Of a stretch of 64,000 bases of DNA, positions 20,848-33,109 are shown in pieces. This DNA is from Hypomesus transpacificus (Eukaryota; Chordata; Actinopteri; Osmeriformes; Osmeridae), in assembly GCF_021917145.1 (NCBI RefSeq), contig NC_061077.1, positions 13,256,623 to 13,320,622 on the forward strand. The letters run 5' to 3'. A program made the position numbers and the translations under genes. Below the pieces are notes generated by a model that did not search any database, had not been told where the DNA came from, and worked only from the letters and a program-made list of their open reading frames with translations. Numbering within the stretch: the first letter of the stretch is position 1; every line of letters begins with the position of its first letter.

Positions 20848-23800
20848 GTGTTCAACGATCCCATACATGGGATTGTGCCAATGCACCCTTTGCTGGTCTG
20901 CATCGTTGACACACCCCAGTTCCAGAGACTTCGCTACATCAAGCAACTTGGAGGGGTCTGCTACGTCTATCCTGGGGCGTCCCACACCCGCTTTGAACAC
21001 TCCATAGGGTAGGACATTCAAATGATTTGGTGATGGTACTGGATGATTTAGGTCTTGTTTTGTGCTTACTGCTAACTGGTTGTGTGTGTGTCGGTCTAGA
21101 GTGAGTCACCTGGCTGGTAGACTGGTCAAGGAGCTGAAAGAGCATCAGCCAGAACTTGAAATCACTTGCAGAGACTTCCTCTGTGTGCAGATCGCTGGCC
21201 TCTGCCTCAACCTGGGTGAGGAAAACACACACTTAACCTTGTGTACCGGTACTCACTATGAACTGAACTGCAGAGTTCCATTTCAAGGTGTGGCAGAAAG
21301 TGGTGAAGATGATATGTTGTTTTCACTCACTCTCTTTCCCACTGGGTCATACAAGACTCTTTCTGACTTGAATACGTTTTGGGCTCACCTGTGAGTAAGC
21401 TCATGTTGTTTCTCAAGATATATCTATTCGCCTTTCACACACAAATACAAATACACTCATGCTTTCCATCTTGAGTTAACAATCTCTCTCTCTATTCCCC
21501 CAACATATATTTGTATTACCAGGACATGGCCCTTTCTCCCATTTGTTTGATAAGATGTTTATCCCCAAAGTCATTGTTGGAAGTACATGGAAGGTAAAAA
21601 CTGTTCTGTCTCCCTTTCTCCATCAAAACCCCAAATCAATATTTATTATTAGACACGGGCAAACATTTATGGGAATGCACTGGCTTTATTTGTGTGTGTC
21701 CTGTTGTTGTCAACTGAATGGGTTTTTAAAGCCAGTGATTCCCTGATGTTTCATAATGACTGAAGCAATTGCAAATATATGCTCTTCTATAAAATTGGTT
21801 TAATGATTTCTGCATGGTTATTTTAGGGCGGATATATTTGCATTCACAACAACAAAATGTGACCCATTTCAAGTTAGGACAGGGATCCAGCCCCATAATG
21901 CTAAACTGTTCAGGTGCAGGAAACCATTCTGCTTTGGTTCCTCTGTATTTTGGTTGTCTGGTGAAGGACTGAATACAAAAATACATTTGTCTTTACAAAT
22001 GTATGTTGGGAAGACGTGTGTATGTGCATATGTTTCCACGTTGTTAACCAGAATCCTCTTTTCTTCAGCTCGAGGATGCATCCGTGGCCATGTTTGACCA
22101 CCTTGTCGACCAAAATGAATTGAGGAATGTGATGGAGCAGCATGGTCTGGTCCTGCCTGAAGACCTGGACTTCATCAGGGAACAAATTGCTGGACCGATT
22201 GACAAAACCCCTGGGACAGCAGTCAGTTTTGTTACAATACATTTAGTCAAAAATAGGAACACTTGAATGATTATTATGATGATAATACACGTCCTGTCCA
22301 AACTGGTAAATATTTAGTGATTTTAAGTGAAAAGCTTTTATAAACGGGGGTGTCTCTCTCTTCTCCTACTACTCCCTTCTTCCCCTCTCGACCACAAGGT
22401 TCCTATCCAGGAATACAGAGGCTTGTTAATTATACAAGTTAACATGAGCCAAAACATGGTTGAATGGCTAATAGTTGAATGGGATCAGTTTGATCCAATT
22501 ACATGTTTAACGCCTATAAACAATATTAACATGATGATATGTTTTCAAAGTCCTTGACACATTGGTCATTTTGACCCCAGGCTGTTTTAGCTGTATAAAA
22601 CAGGAAATATCAGCATTTTACAAACATTTGCTTTTGTTGTTTTAGATGATATTGAGGTTTTAATAACTTGCCATTTTCAATCTTCAAAAAATGTCCCTCT
22701 GTTTTAGGGCCCTAACTTAACATAACCATACCTGTAGTATTGTGAGAACCACTGATAGTTTCCACAACATGGAAGAGGGGAAGACATCATTCTCCTGAGG
22801 ACATTGATAGTTCATCCAACATGGGAGGAGCAAACATAAAAGCTGCACAGCAGCTTTTAAACCGATTCTCCTGCTTCTTCGTGGGCTCTCTCTTTATACT
22901 GTTAATTGATTTAGGGTATTCTGAAGTGGAATCTTACTAAGTCCTCAATAGTGAGGGAGAAAACCAAGGCAAGACAAGGATACGCAAAACATAGCTAAGT
23001 TCTATTATGTGGATATAACTTTCATAAATGAGTGACCTCTAAATAGATCTGTGAACAAATCTATTGCTCACTTTATTCAAATTAGAGTGAAACACAACGC
23101 CGGAAGAGGCAAAAGATTTAAAAGAAATTAAACAAGTGTAGGCTATCAGCTAGCTACTTTGCTAGATACACTGTCAGCCTAATTGGCCAATAATTAGTCT
23201 CAAGAGGTCAATGAGCATTGTTTTCATTCATTCATTTCATTGTATTTTTTCCAGTGGACTTACAAAGGCAGAACAGAGGAGAAGTCCTTCCTGTACGAAA
23301 TCATAGCCAACCAGAGAAACGGTTTTGATGTTAATAAATGGGACTACTTTGCCAGGTATGTCATGCTTTCAATCACTTGGTTGTCAAAGGTCTCTGAAAT
23401 TGTATTCCTAAACATATTCTTATCAATTGTCTTCTGTCAAACACACAGGGACTCCTACTACCTAGGTCTTCAGACTAACTTTGACCATGACCGCTTTATC
23501 AAATTTGCCCGAGCCTGTAAGATGGACAAGAACTATCAGATCTGTACCAGAGACAAGGTGCTACTTGTAGCCAGGCAAACCCCTTATCTTCAAATAGGGT
23601 ATGACTTCTAAAGGTTCACTGTACTGATGTGTCTCTCTCAATAGGAAGTGTTCAACCTGTATGAAATGATCAACACCAGATTCAGCCTCTACAGACGAGC
23701 CTATCAGCACAGAGTGGTCAATCTCATTGAGCTCATGTGAGTATTGTACAGCAGGGGCTCACATACAGCTTCTTGTGGGAAGTCAAATGTATAAATATAG

Positions 23801-26800
23801 AGATGGTGGAAACCACCGTTCAATCAATCAATATTTATAGAGCATGGTTAAATACAACCATGGTTAAACAAAATGCTGTAAAAGAGGTCAAATAAAAGTT
23901 CACTCTTAGATGTAATTGCTACATTGTAATGCAAATGTTTTCTTGTCACCATCAATTTGCTTTGGCATTGCAGGATTGCAGACGCCCTTGTCAAAGCAAA
24001 TGAACACATCAACATTGAAGGCTCTGGGGGGCAAATGTTCAAAATGTCAGAGGCCATATATGACATGGAGGCCTACTCTAAACTCACAGGTTCAGATTAG
24101 CCTCATACTCTTGTTGCATTTTCTCAAAAGAGCCGGGGATAACAAAAGAGGTACACCAAAACCTGTCTCTCTTTTTCCTCCTCTCTCCTCATGTAGACCA
24201 TGTGTTTGAGCAGATCCTCTACTCCTCCTCTCCTGAGCTGGCTGAGGCAAGAGAGATTCTAAAGAGAATCACCCGCCGACGTCTCTACAAGTGTGTTGCC
24301 GACATTCAGACGAAGGACTTGCACACACCGGTGTGTTTGGGGTATAAAGGTAATGGGTTCAGTATGGTCATCATTTATTTCAAGCCAGAGGAGTAGCAAT
24401 GTCTCATTTCCAGGTCGAGGTCGAGGACTGGGCACGTGACGTGGCAAGACGCATGAACCTGGATGCAAATGACTTTGTACTCAGCGTAAGTGTCCAGACT
24501 TTGGCCCTTTTTAAAAAGATTTGAAGACGTATACTGCTCTACATGTCTTTGTGGGTGGAATGTTAACTTATTAAGTTATATAGTTCCTTAACATAACTTG
24601 GGATGTCATGTTTTACCTTGAGATATGAAGAATATATGTTCAAGTATTCTAGGTCTGAGAACCTGGGTCTTTTATCACTCAGCCTATGATTTTACCTGTT
24701 TAAAACTGCCTCAGGTCATCACAATGGGCTATAAGAAGAGGTATGACCCCATTAAAAATGTCTGCTTCTACAAGAAGGACAAACCAACAGAAGTTGTCCC
24801 AATCACCAGAGAACAGGTCAGACCCATGCTGATGTCAATAGAACCTCCTACCACTCACTTGTATGGTTAGATGTACAGTATTGAATGAACTGGAACACAA
24901 GTGTGGCACTACTGAAAGACATGTTCAAACCAACTGTAACCTCTACCAGGTGTTATACCTCAGAGAGAAGAACTTTTCCCAGCATCAGATCAGGATCTAC
25001 TATAAGAAGGAGATTGATAAAAAGACTATGGTTGTCATTGAGGATGACTTGCGCAGAAACTTCCACGAACCAGACATACGTAAGTGAATCTGTAAATTAG
25101 TCAAACGAAAGTACTTTATTTTATACTGCACATATTTCAATACATAAAGTCCCTCATAATTACTCCACAGAAAACTGTCTATGAAGTTTCAGAATAGTTT
25201 ATGAAACAAAGCCTAGCAAACAAGAAGCAGATTATTTGTGCATGCTGCAATGACCCAAACAAAACAGAAAAAAGTTCCCAGTCATAGATGTGCCTGGGTT
25301 TTGCCAAAAGACCTAATCAAAAAAGCACAGTTCTAGCTATTAAGCCTCAAATGAAATGCACTTGTGATTTATAAAAGTACATCTCATTTATACCCTTCTC
25401 AGGTGTGTGGCCTACGTGGCTGTATGTATCTTAATTATTGCTTTTCCTTTATTGTCATGGCAATCCACATGATTGAACTTAACATGGTGGTAAATGGCAG
25501 TGTCCTTTGTAGGTGTTTCAGATATGAAGTCCTGTATGTGATGGTGAATGTGACATTGCATCGTGCACACACAAAAGATGTCCACAACTTGTCATTTCAG
25601 TTAAATGCAAATATCTTTGCTATTTTGGAATATACAGTATCTGCTGTTGGCGAACACCCTATCGCTAGATATTTATTCCCCTGGTTGTCAGGTAGCGTTC
25701 CAAGGAGTCAGAGGCAGTTGAATACAAACAAAGGTTTTATTGGAAAACCGAACAGGGCGAAACCGAAACTAAAACATAACAGCAACATGAGACGATCTGA
25801 CAGGGACCTGCACACAGAAGGGGCATTAAATAGACAGGGTAATCAGCAGGGTAACACAAGACAGGTGGTGGTAATGATCGAAGACAAAACGAGCTGTAAC
25901 CCTCACAGGGAATCTGACTGACAAACACAGACACACCCATGGGGAGGGGGACAGAAAGACAGTCATGACACTGGTGTACTGATTGACAACAAATTCACGG
26001 GCCCGTTCTCCGTGCGTCGCTAACTCAGTTAGTTGGATTTGATTGTTGACGATTTGTCATTATCTTGGATTGTTCAGTTCTTCGAAGCTCATCCTGGACT
26101 TCTTGTCATAGCAACAGGTCCGTAAGCTTAAACCTGCTCGGGAGCAGGTTTATTTTATGTAAACACGATTAGATTGAGGCTTTACCATAGCAGAGGTGAT
26201 ACAGGAAGTCACAGACATGTCATGACATGTCGAGTGCAGAATGACCTCCATATGGAAACCATATGGAATGCAACCAGAGCCTGTTAAGGGTTTATTAGAC
26301 ATTCTCTGATGCAACCAGTTCAGAACCCGGAAGTTTTTCGAGTGGCATTTCTTCCCATATTAGACATTCTCTGGATATATCTTGTCCGTTTTTACTACAG
26401 GAAACTGTTGCAGAAGGGGCAAGAATAATGAGCAGAATTTAACATGAAACCGAATTAATTGCTCATTGCGTGATATATAGGCCTAGCTAGGCTCCTTAAG
26501 CACAGCGCGATATGCTAGCCTATACTTTTTGAGAGGATAGCCTATCGTTTTTTTGTGAGGGTGTCATTTACATAATACATTTGTTGAAACCACATCATAT
26601 GATTTAAATATGATAAATGAAAATATAAAAGTATGGAAAAAAACATAGGCCTAGCTTATTGTAACAAGCGATAAAACGCGTGGTCAGTACTCTACATTTA
26701 ATTTGGTCGGCTACTTTTGGCCAGACTTCTTTTCTTGGATTTTGCAGACTTTGAGGTGTTCCCTTAGCCTGACGTTGTCATACTCATAATTCTAGTCAGA

Positions 26801-27951
26801 ATATGAGTCTGAGAACTCTCCGTTGGGCTTTGACTACAGGGCGTGTTTCAAACGAGCCTGGAAAACAAATGCCTCTTCGCTCAATTGGATAGACCTACAA
26901 CCAATCAGAGCAACAGAGTATGTGACGTTAAGCACCGCATAGTTGTTGTCAACAGAACTAAACTACAAGCAGACTTGAAGTATGCTTGAAGAATGAATAC
27001 AAACTATTTTTGCTGGTGTTGTAAAATTAATTTAAGGGTAGGGAGAGTACTTGTTCACACGGTCAACCTTTTTGAGCGAAACAATAAAGGGCAATGCATA
27101 TACGAAGTTCTCCGTTTAGGATTACAACTCCATCGGGGCCAGCTGATAAATTAAACTTTTACCGAATCCCGTAGGAAGGACGGCAAAAACATATTTTCCA
27201 TCGACAAATGCCTTGATTGCGTCTCTCTGTTCCTTTTTTAAAATTAATGCGCTGTCGATGTCTTCTAAAACAGACTCGATGGCAGTATCATAACATCCCA
27301 GATCTCCAGCGGTAGCCATGTTTGTTCAAAACGAATTCAACTTAAGCGCTCTTTTGTGACGTGGGTGATTACGTTACTGTTGATCATCTGTCCATCATTG
27401 TATAAAGCCCGCCCTGGCAATTTAATTGGTTCGCCCAGATTCTGGTTTTCTGTAGTTGGTCCCCAATACGAGACCCTCCAGACCCAACTTCCCGACCAAA
27501 TTTCTTTTTGGGCGGGGAGAAGTTGGGCTGGCAGCCAGGCTAGTGTTCCCTGGCGTTCTGATTAAATCTTCAAATTCGGAGTAACCGTCGAGAAAGCTGT
27601 TGCGCTGTTGGCTCTGTTGCGGAAAAAAACAGGGCGCTTATTTTGGCCATATGTGTGCAGCCAATAGCAGCGTTGCTGATCAAGGTTTCTTCTACTATCG
27701 ATACATACCCTCTTTTAGACGCATACCTCAATCCAGCTATACTAATTATAAACAACATGGGTGTTCAAAGAACCGAATTAGCCAGACCATGATTAGCAAG
27801 ATGCTGTCATCTTGGATGTGTCATTTGATCTTGTATGTAATAAGCGACGTACGGAGAACGGGCCCCACTGGTTAATGACAAGTTACATTCAGTAGTTTAT
27901 CCCCATTTTGAACTCCACACATAAATCTATTATAGTAGACATAATAATTCT

Positions 27952-27993
<42 letters not shown>

Positions 27994-29163
27994 GACAAAT
28001 AGCCCTGCAAATAGGTTCTAATTTTTTGTTGCTAATGTGAAGAGGCATTACAACTTTCAGAATGTTTGGATATATGGCGTGGAAATGGCAAGACTTTACA
28101 GTGAAGTCAACACAAGATACACTGTATGTTTTCTTGCAGACTAATATAAAGCATTTTTACAATACCCTTTACTCAAATGCAGAGACTTTCCTGTAAGACG
28201 GTGGTTCTCAAGCTGTGATAGCAGTGGTACTTGGACCTCAGACCACTGTAGAAATGTTGGCATATTGGCCAAATGTATGAAGTTAGTAACACAAACAAAC
28301 AATGAGATTGTTAGGTAGGTACTGTAGCTAGCTAGAATGCTTGGTAGCCTACCATGGTTTCATATTCATTAACATGACCCACTTTTCAGCCCTAGGTGGA
28401 ACCCCATAATGAGTGAGGGCCAGAACAGAAGATCAGGAGAACCAAGGAATAAAGAAAGTCTGAGCGTTTTCTCCAGAGAGCTCTCTTCTCAAATGATGAA
28501 GCACAGTGATATTTAGTATGTGTCTCTATGTGCATTGTGTTGTGTAACGGATGTGTAACTTGTCTTATTGTTAAACTGCTATGCTTCTTGGAACTGCACC
28601 CAAGACTTTCACCCACTGGTGCACTTGTGTACATGGTTGGGTGACAAAACGGATTGGATTTGTTTTAATAGAGATGATGACAAAATTATTAAGATGCAAA
28701 AAAAAAAAATCACTGAGTCAGCCCTGTTCAAACATTTTATTCACTTTCTGCCTTTTCTCCAATCACTCTGAGTTGTCATCTCTAATATAGTTAAGATGAT
28801 TTTTATGTAAGGAAAACCTCAATATTTAAGAATGGTTTATTGTTAGATTCAAATTAATTGGAATGCAAACATCAAAAATGTTTCTTTATTTGGGTGTTTT
28901 TTGGGTGTTGAAGACATGTTGATTCTGTATGGGATTTGAAACCAAGTTAACATAATCGTAGCCTACATATTTAACATTGACTATTCAAATATTTTAATGG
29001 ATGTGGTAGTGGGCTGAGCCTTTCAATATGTTATTCCAATGACTGTTTACCCTGCGTGTCATTTTAGTGTTTAGTTTAAGTTTGTCTCCTTCTACAGGAC
29101 GAGATAGTGGCCAAGAGGCCCAAGTGTGGCTTCCTGAGTGCTAAAAGCTTTTCTTCAGATTAG
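20848..29163 (+). CDS. SAMHD1-like copy 2: full-length but HD metal site lost
   Basis: SAMHD1-family protein, probably without dNTPase activity. Exons: 20848-21008, 21100-21215, 21523-21593, 22069-22221, 23255-23355, 23449-23557, 23645-23736, 23974-24089, 24197-24330, 24414-24485, 24715-24816, 24950-25079, 29098-29163. RFEHS (H167) remains, but LCHDLG has become LCLNLG (H206L, D207N), DVDKW has become DVNKW (D311N), and the histidine opening the fourth exon (human H233) is Leu. A 12-bp deletion removes the usual donor after TPG; an in-frame GTCAGT donor at 22222 could replace it. The penultimate exon is 4 nt longer than in copy 1 (130 against 126), so the final exon would be read in another frame. 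All other exons are open, which argues for selection as a non-catalytic protein or for very recent decay. AATAAA is at 29237-29242. Confidence 0.75.
25686..25970 (-). mobile_element. Solo LTR with 5-bp target duplication
   Basis: A 285-bp insertion starts TGTCAGGTAGC and ends GTCATGACA, with CTGGT repeated at 25681-25685 and 25971-25975. Copy 1 has the unoccupied site (ccctggtgtgctgatta near 11780). An AATAAA on the minus strand near 25740 suggests that the LTR is antisense. No internal retroelement sequence remains. Confidence 0.75.
25999..27865 (-). mobile_element. 1.87-kb inverted-repeat DNA transposon with helicase fragment
   Basis: Terminal inverted repeats GGGCCCGTTCTCCGTGCGTC and its counterpart at 27843-27865 match at 22 of 23 positions. 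CAC flanks both ends (25996-25998, 27866-27868). The paralogous intron of copy 1 (near 11805) lacks the insertion. It carries a RecQ-like helicase fragment on the minus strand. The superfamily is not certain. Confidence 0.7.
27122..27319 (-). pseudogene. RecQ-like helicase N-terminal fragment
   Basis: The 65-codon stretch contains [20 protein letters not shown] followed by [13 protein letters not shown], the Walker A motif I of RecQ-family DNA helicases. It is cut off after motif I (ends LAPMEL), and the DEAH and later motifs are absent. It sits inside the inverted-repeat element, so it is probably transposon cargo or a captured exon rather than a host gene. Confidence 0.6.
27952..27992. repeat. 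Poly-G run of 41
   Basis: An uninterrupted G homopolymer lies in the last intron of copy 2. The paralogous place in copy 1 (near 11900) has no such run, so it is a recent expansion or an assembly or base-calling artefact. Confidence 0.9.
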
Positions 29164-29751
29164 TTCTTGGGATCCTGATTAATTTCCACATTTGTTCATG
29201 TTTTCTGTACCTGTCTATTAATCTGGAACACAACTGAATAAAATATTAAAAATACATTTTTGGTTTTCAACTACAACAATTGTGGATATTCCAGTTCTTG
29301 AGCCCCAACAATGACATGGCACGAACAAACATTATGTACGAGAGCAGGAAACCCTTTGGTCAGCTACCAACAGGAAACAATTGAAAATAGCACACCTGGT
29401 GATAACCAGGGGTAAGTGGGGAATAACGTCTTGTGACACAACCTTCAACTGCCCCTTTACAACATCCCATTCCCCCTCCCACCCCTCCCACATCCTGTCT
29501 TCTTTCACCTCAATAACACATACTGCCAACACTTCATTACATTGAATTTTATAGCAATTCCTATGTACCAACAATGTTTTAGAAAGGATCTTGCTATGTA
29601 GTTACATTGTAGTTGATATGAAGTGTTGCCAATGTTTAAAATGTTTTCTATTTCATAGATTCAAATAATGGCATGCATTCACAGGCTATTGGCCTCTAAT
29701 GTGAGGTAACCTGTGGTTAGTGTGGAGAAATGAAATCTATGCTGCTATTAA

Positions 29752-29957
29752 CATTTACATTACATTTACATTTAGTCATTTAGCAGACGCTCTTATCCAG
29801 AGCAACATACAGTAATTACACGGACATTCCCCCGAGGCAAGTAGGGTGAAGTGCCTTACCCAAGGACACAACGTCATTTTGCACGGCCAGGAATCAAACG
29901 GGCAAACTTCTGATTAATAGCCCGATTCCCTAACCACTCAGCCATCTAACCCCCCCC
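29752..29957 (-). mobile_element. tRNA-derived SINE, antisense
   Basis: Same family as 12678-12868. The tail catttagcagacgctcttatc is at the left, the complement of the B box (ggaatcaaac) at 29890-29899, and the complement of the A box (ccactcagcca) at 29936-29946. Confidence 0.85.
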
Positions 29958-30240
29958 CACCCCCAATATATTTAATATGTTCTATCATGTCTGTTACATA
30001 AAAAGAAAATCAATGCTTCAGATATACCAAAATGTGTAATGGCAATGCTGAACATAAATATTCTGAATATTCCAGATATAATCAATGCTTTCAGATAAAA
30101 TAAGTAATGATAATAATGCACATATATTCCAAACGTATGCAGCAGAATATGACAGTGTCTGAGAGAGTGAGAAAAGGGTCATTCTCAAGTGAATGTATCT
30201 TTTCGTGAGAAGAAGAATGCAATAAGTCAGCATAGTGACA

Positions 30241-30370
30241 GGGGGGCGAGAGGACCGGACCATGACCGGACTATGACCAGACCATGACTGGACCATGACC
30301 AGACCAAACCATGACCGCACCATGACCAGACCATGACCGCACCATGAACCCACCATGACCGTACCATGGG
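30241..30370. repeat. Minisatellite of ACCATGACC-type units
   Basis: About ten degenerate units of roughly 11 bp (accatgaccgg, accatgaccag, accatgaccgc) run in tandem. A short two-copy repeat containing 'accggttttaggcggtg' follows at 30490-30545. The rest of 29960-31100 shows no gene. Confidence 0.75.
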
Positions 30371-31105
30371 ACAAGGAGAGGGTACAATGGGCCTCACAAC
30401 TCTGGAGAGTCGACACCAGGAGAGTCGACACCAGGAGATAAAAGATACATGAGGTCTCACTCCTCTGTGGGTCTCGAGGACGAGACAGAACCGGTTTTAG
30501 GCGGTGCAGGATGTAACAGAACCGGTTTTAGGCGGTGGAGGATGTATCCCTTTGCTCGGAGAAGGATGTATCCTTTTGCTACTGGGACATCACCTGACCT
30601 TTAGGTCTACTCCCTGGGACATCATCAGACCCTTGGACTGCCCACCTGACTGCCCAAAGACTTCTTCTAAAATCTAATAGGATGAGGATATCCTCACCCC
30701 ATCGACTGGCGGCCAATCACCTGACAAACACCTCCCTTACAGGAATGGTAGAAAAACTGACAGGTCTGGCAGAACTTGGCTAGGCAGAACTCTCTACGGC
30801 TTCTGTGGAAAACTCGCACGTCACTGTTAGGGCTGAGGTCTTGCGCACGCGCACAAACTTTCCATTTCCTTTTTATACCAGCTGCTAACACGAGTGGACG
30901 TGCTTTCAAAATATCATGCTAGCATAAAGTTAATGTTGTGTTGCCGTGTGCGTTACTGCCAATGTAAGTAACGCTATATGGTTTCGTGTTATTGCTAGCA
31001 TTACTATCCTCATGTTAATGTTCACTAGCACTAGCTGTTATAACTAGTCATTTCTCGCATATGTTACATCGATTTGTTCTAACCTGTCTTCGACGTTGAT
31101 CAGGG

Positions 31106-31570
31106 GGGTATTCCAGGTAGCGGGTTTAACAAACTCTGAGATTAACCCTGAACTCTGAGTTGAGTTACTCTAACATTGGAAACTCCGAAAATTCGGTTCC
31201 AGAAAAGCTGATATTAATTTGTAAAGTTCTCAACTCGGAGTACGGCAACTCTGAGTTTTGCGCGTGCATGAATACTACCAAAAGCCAACATCTAGCTCCG
31301 ATACTAGGATTCACCATGGCAACCGACGACAAAAAACATTGTCATACTTCACCACACTTTAGATATAAGTTTTATTTCGTGTTCATGGTCAATCTGAGCA
31401 CATATTCCAGAAAAAAGCAACACGGCTGTAGCAGCGTAGCCTATAGCTACAATTGGCATGGGAGACAATTGCTGCCGAGTCAATGCATTTACTGTTTGAA
31501 TGCAATAGTCCATACATTGAACATTTAACCCCAGCTGTCGATAATATTACAGGAGATAAAGTGGTGGACT
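31106..31570 (+). mobile_element. Harbinger-like fragment
   Basis: It begins ggggggtattccaggtagcg and shares the internal 'catattccagaaaaaagcaac' type segment with 12295-12930. The matching right terminus is not found; the hAT remnant starts directly after. Non-coding. Confidence 0.5.
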
Positions 31571-31599
31571 TAATACAATAGGGGGCTATCTTTGACAAA

Positions 31600-31729
31600 T
31601 GATTTAACTTTCTCAACATACCCGCTGGAACAGCACGTTTTATATGTTGCAGTCTTTGATCGAACAGAAACGGGCAATAGCGGCATATGGAGTCGATCAC
31701 GAGCTGCCCGCATCTCTGACCCTCAATCA
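31600..31729 (+). pseudogene. hAT transposase, left part (interrupted)
   Basis: An open stretch reads RWNSTFYMLQSLIEQKRAIA and continues to ELPASLTLN, typical of ZBED/hAT transposases. It stops at the insertion of the palindromic element at 31730 and resumes at 34280. The N-terminal BED finger and the start of the catalytic domain are missing, and an in-frame TAA lies just upstream, so this is a 5'-truncated relic. Confidence 0.75.
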
Positions 31730-31979
31730 TATGGAAGCAAATCGTGACCAAAATTCAAATGAAAATGCATTTCCAGAAATGCATTTTCATTTTAAGAATG
31801 TGGCTGCATTATTTGACTCATAAATCAAATTAGTATTCAATCATCCTATTTGCATTTTCATTTTCTTCTTTAAGACTGCTCATTCTTTCCCTTAATTAAA
31901 ATGAAAACGAAAAAGACATTTGAAATTTAATTTTCAAAATATGCCCCAGCAAATAGATACCAAAATTCAATTTGAAATG

Positions 31980-32260
31980 TAAAATTTGAAAATGAAAATG
32001 CATTTCCAGAAATGCATTTTCATTTTAAGAACGTGGCTGCAAAATCGTGACCACAATTCAAATTCAAATGCATTTCCAGAATTGCATTTTCATTTTCAAG
32101 AACGTGGCTGCAAAATCGTGACCACAATTCAAATTCAAATGCATTTCCAGAAATGCATTTTCATTTTAAGAACGTGGCTGCAAAATCGTGACCACAATTC
32201 AAATTCAAATGTATTTCCAGAAATGCATTTTCATTTTAAGAATGTGGCTGCATTATTTGA
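31980..32260. repeat. Minisatellite of about 65-70 bp units in left palindrome arm
   Basis: Three to four units each contain atgcatttccagaaatgcat and 'aacgtggctgcaaaatcgtg'. The same array is mirrored at 33742-34023. Each unit has its own small palindrome (tgcatttccagaaatgca). Confidence 0.8.
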
Positions 32261-32536
32261 CTCATAAATCAAATTAGTACTGATTAGTACTGAGCGGACA
32301 TTGCATTTTCATTTTCATGTTCTGCCCGCAAAGAACTGCCCATAATTCGAAAACGAAAATGCATTCTGAGCGGCGCAGTAGAGTGACGTCAGTAGCCGTT
32401 CTTCTTCAGCTCCCTGCTGACCGAGCTACCCATCTTGTTCGGTAGGGGGCGGTGTGCACATACGCATTGCATTACATGGCAAATGTGCCGGGAAATTGAT
32501 TGAATTGCCGGGTCTTTAGAGGACGCATCACAGATC

Positions 32537-32947
32537 ATGGCGCTCCCTCAAATTGTGCAGACACTGATGGAATTAGCTGAGCTGGTAGAAACTAATAATA
32601 TATCTGAGTCTGATGCCCGTGACCGAGTAGAACAAGTCACAGAGAGCTTGGCTGCATACTCTGCCGTCACAGACGTACACATTAATGAGGTTGCCATAGT
32701 AAACCTCTCTTCAGTCCTGGAACGGCTGGATGCTGTGGTGGAGCCTCAAATGGGACGGGGACGACCAACCATCCACATCCCGTTCGAGTCCATTGAAAAC
32801 TATTTATTAAATGGTCTACTTTTTCCTGTGAAAGCAAGCTGTTTCACCTTTGGCCTGGTTCAGACAAAATCTGAATTTCCGCAATCTGAATTTGAATTTC
32901 CGCAATCTGAATTTCAAGAATCTGAATTCCTGCAATCTGAATTTTAG
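32537..32947 (+). CDS. Transposon-encoded HTH/integrase-type N-terminal protein, left arm copy
   Basis: It starts MALPQIVQTLMELAELVETN, contains GRGRPTIHIPFESI, and loses homology with the mirror copy after NYLLNGL at the arm end. It then runs into low-complexity 'FPQSEFEFPQSEF' repeats to a stop at 32947. The GRP-x-IPFES segment resembles the region ahead of the helix-turn-helix in fish integrase-core transposon proteins. No catalytic domain is present, so this is a fragment of a transposase gene duplicated in mirror image. Confidence 0.55.
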   Translation: MALPQIVQTLMELAELVETNNISESDARDRVEQVTESLAAYSAVTDVHINEVAIVNLSSVLERLDAVVEPQMGRGRPTIHIPFESIENYLLNGLLFPVKASCFTFGLVQTKSEFPQSEFEFPQSEFQESEFLQSEF

Positions 32948-33109
32948 AATGTTTTATTTTTGGATCAAAATAATTCAGTTGTATTAAATTTGGCATACAA
33001 ATAATTCAGATATTATATATTCAACAGCAATATATTTCAGTTTTATGAAATTCGACACACAAATATTTCAGATCTTTCATATTCAAATTCAGATACTTTT
33101 GTCAGCTTT

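Noticed and set aside
31980..32267. Regular repeats that might suggest a CRISPR array
   Set aside because: Units are contiguous tandem repeats without distinct spacers, in a eukaryotic transposon.
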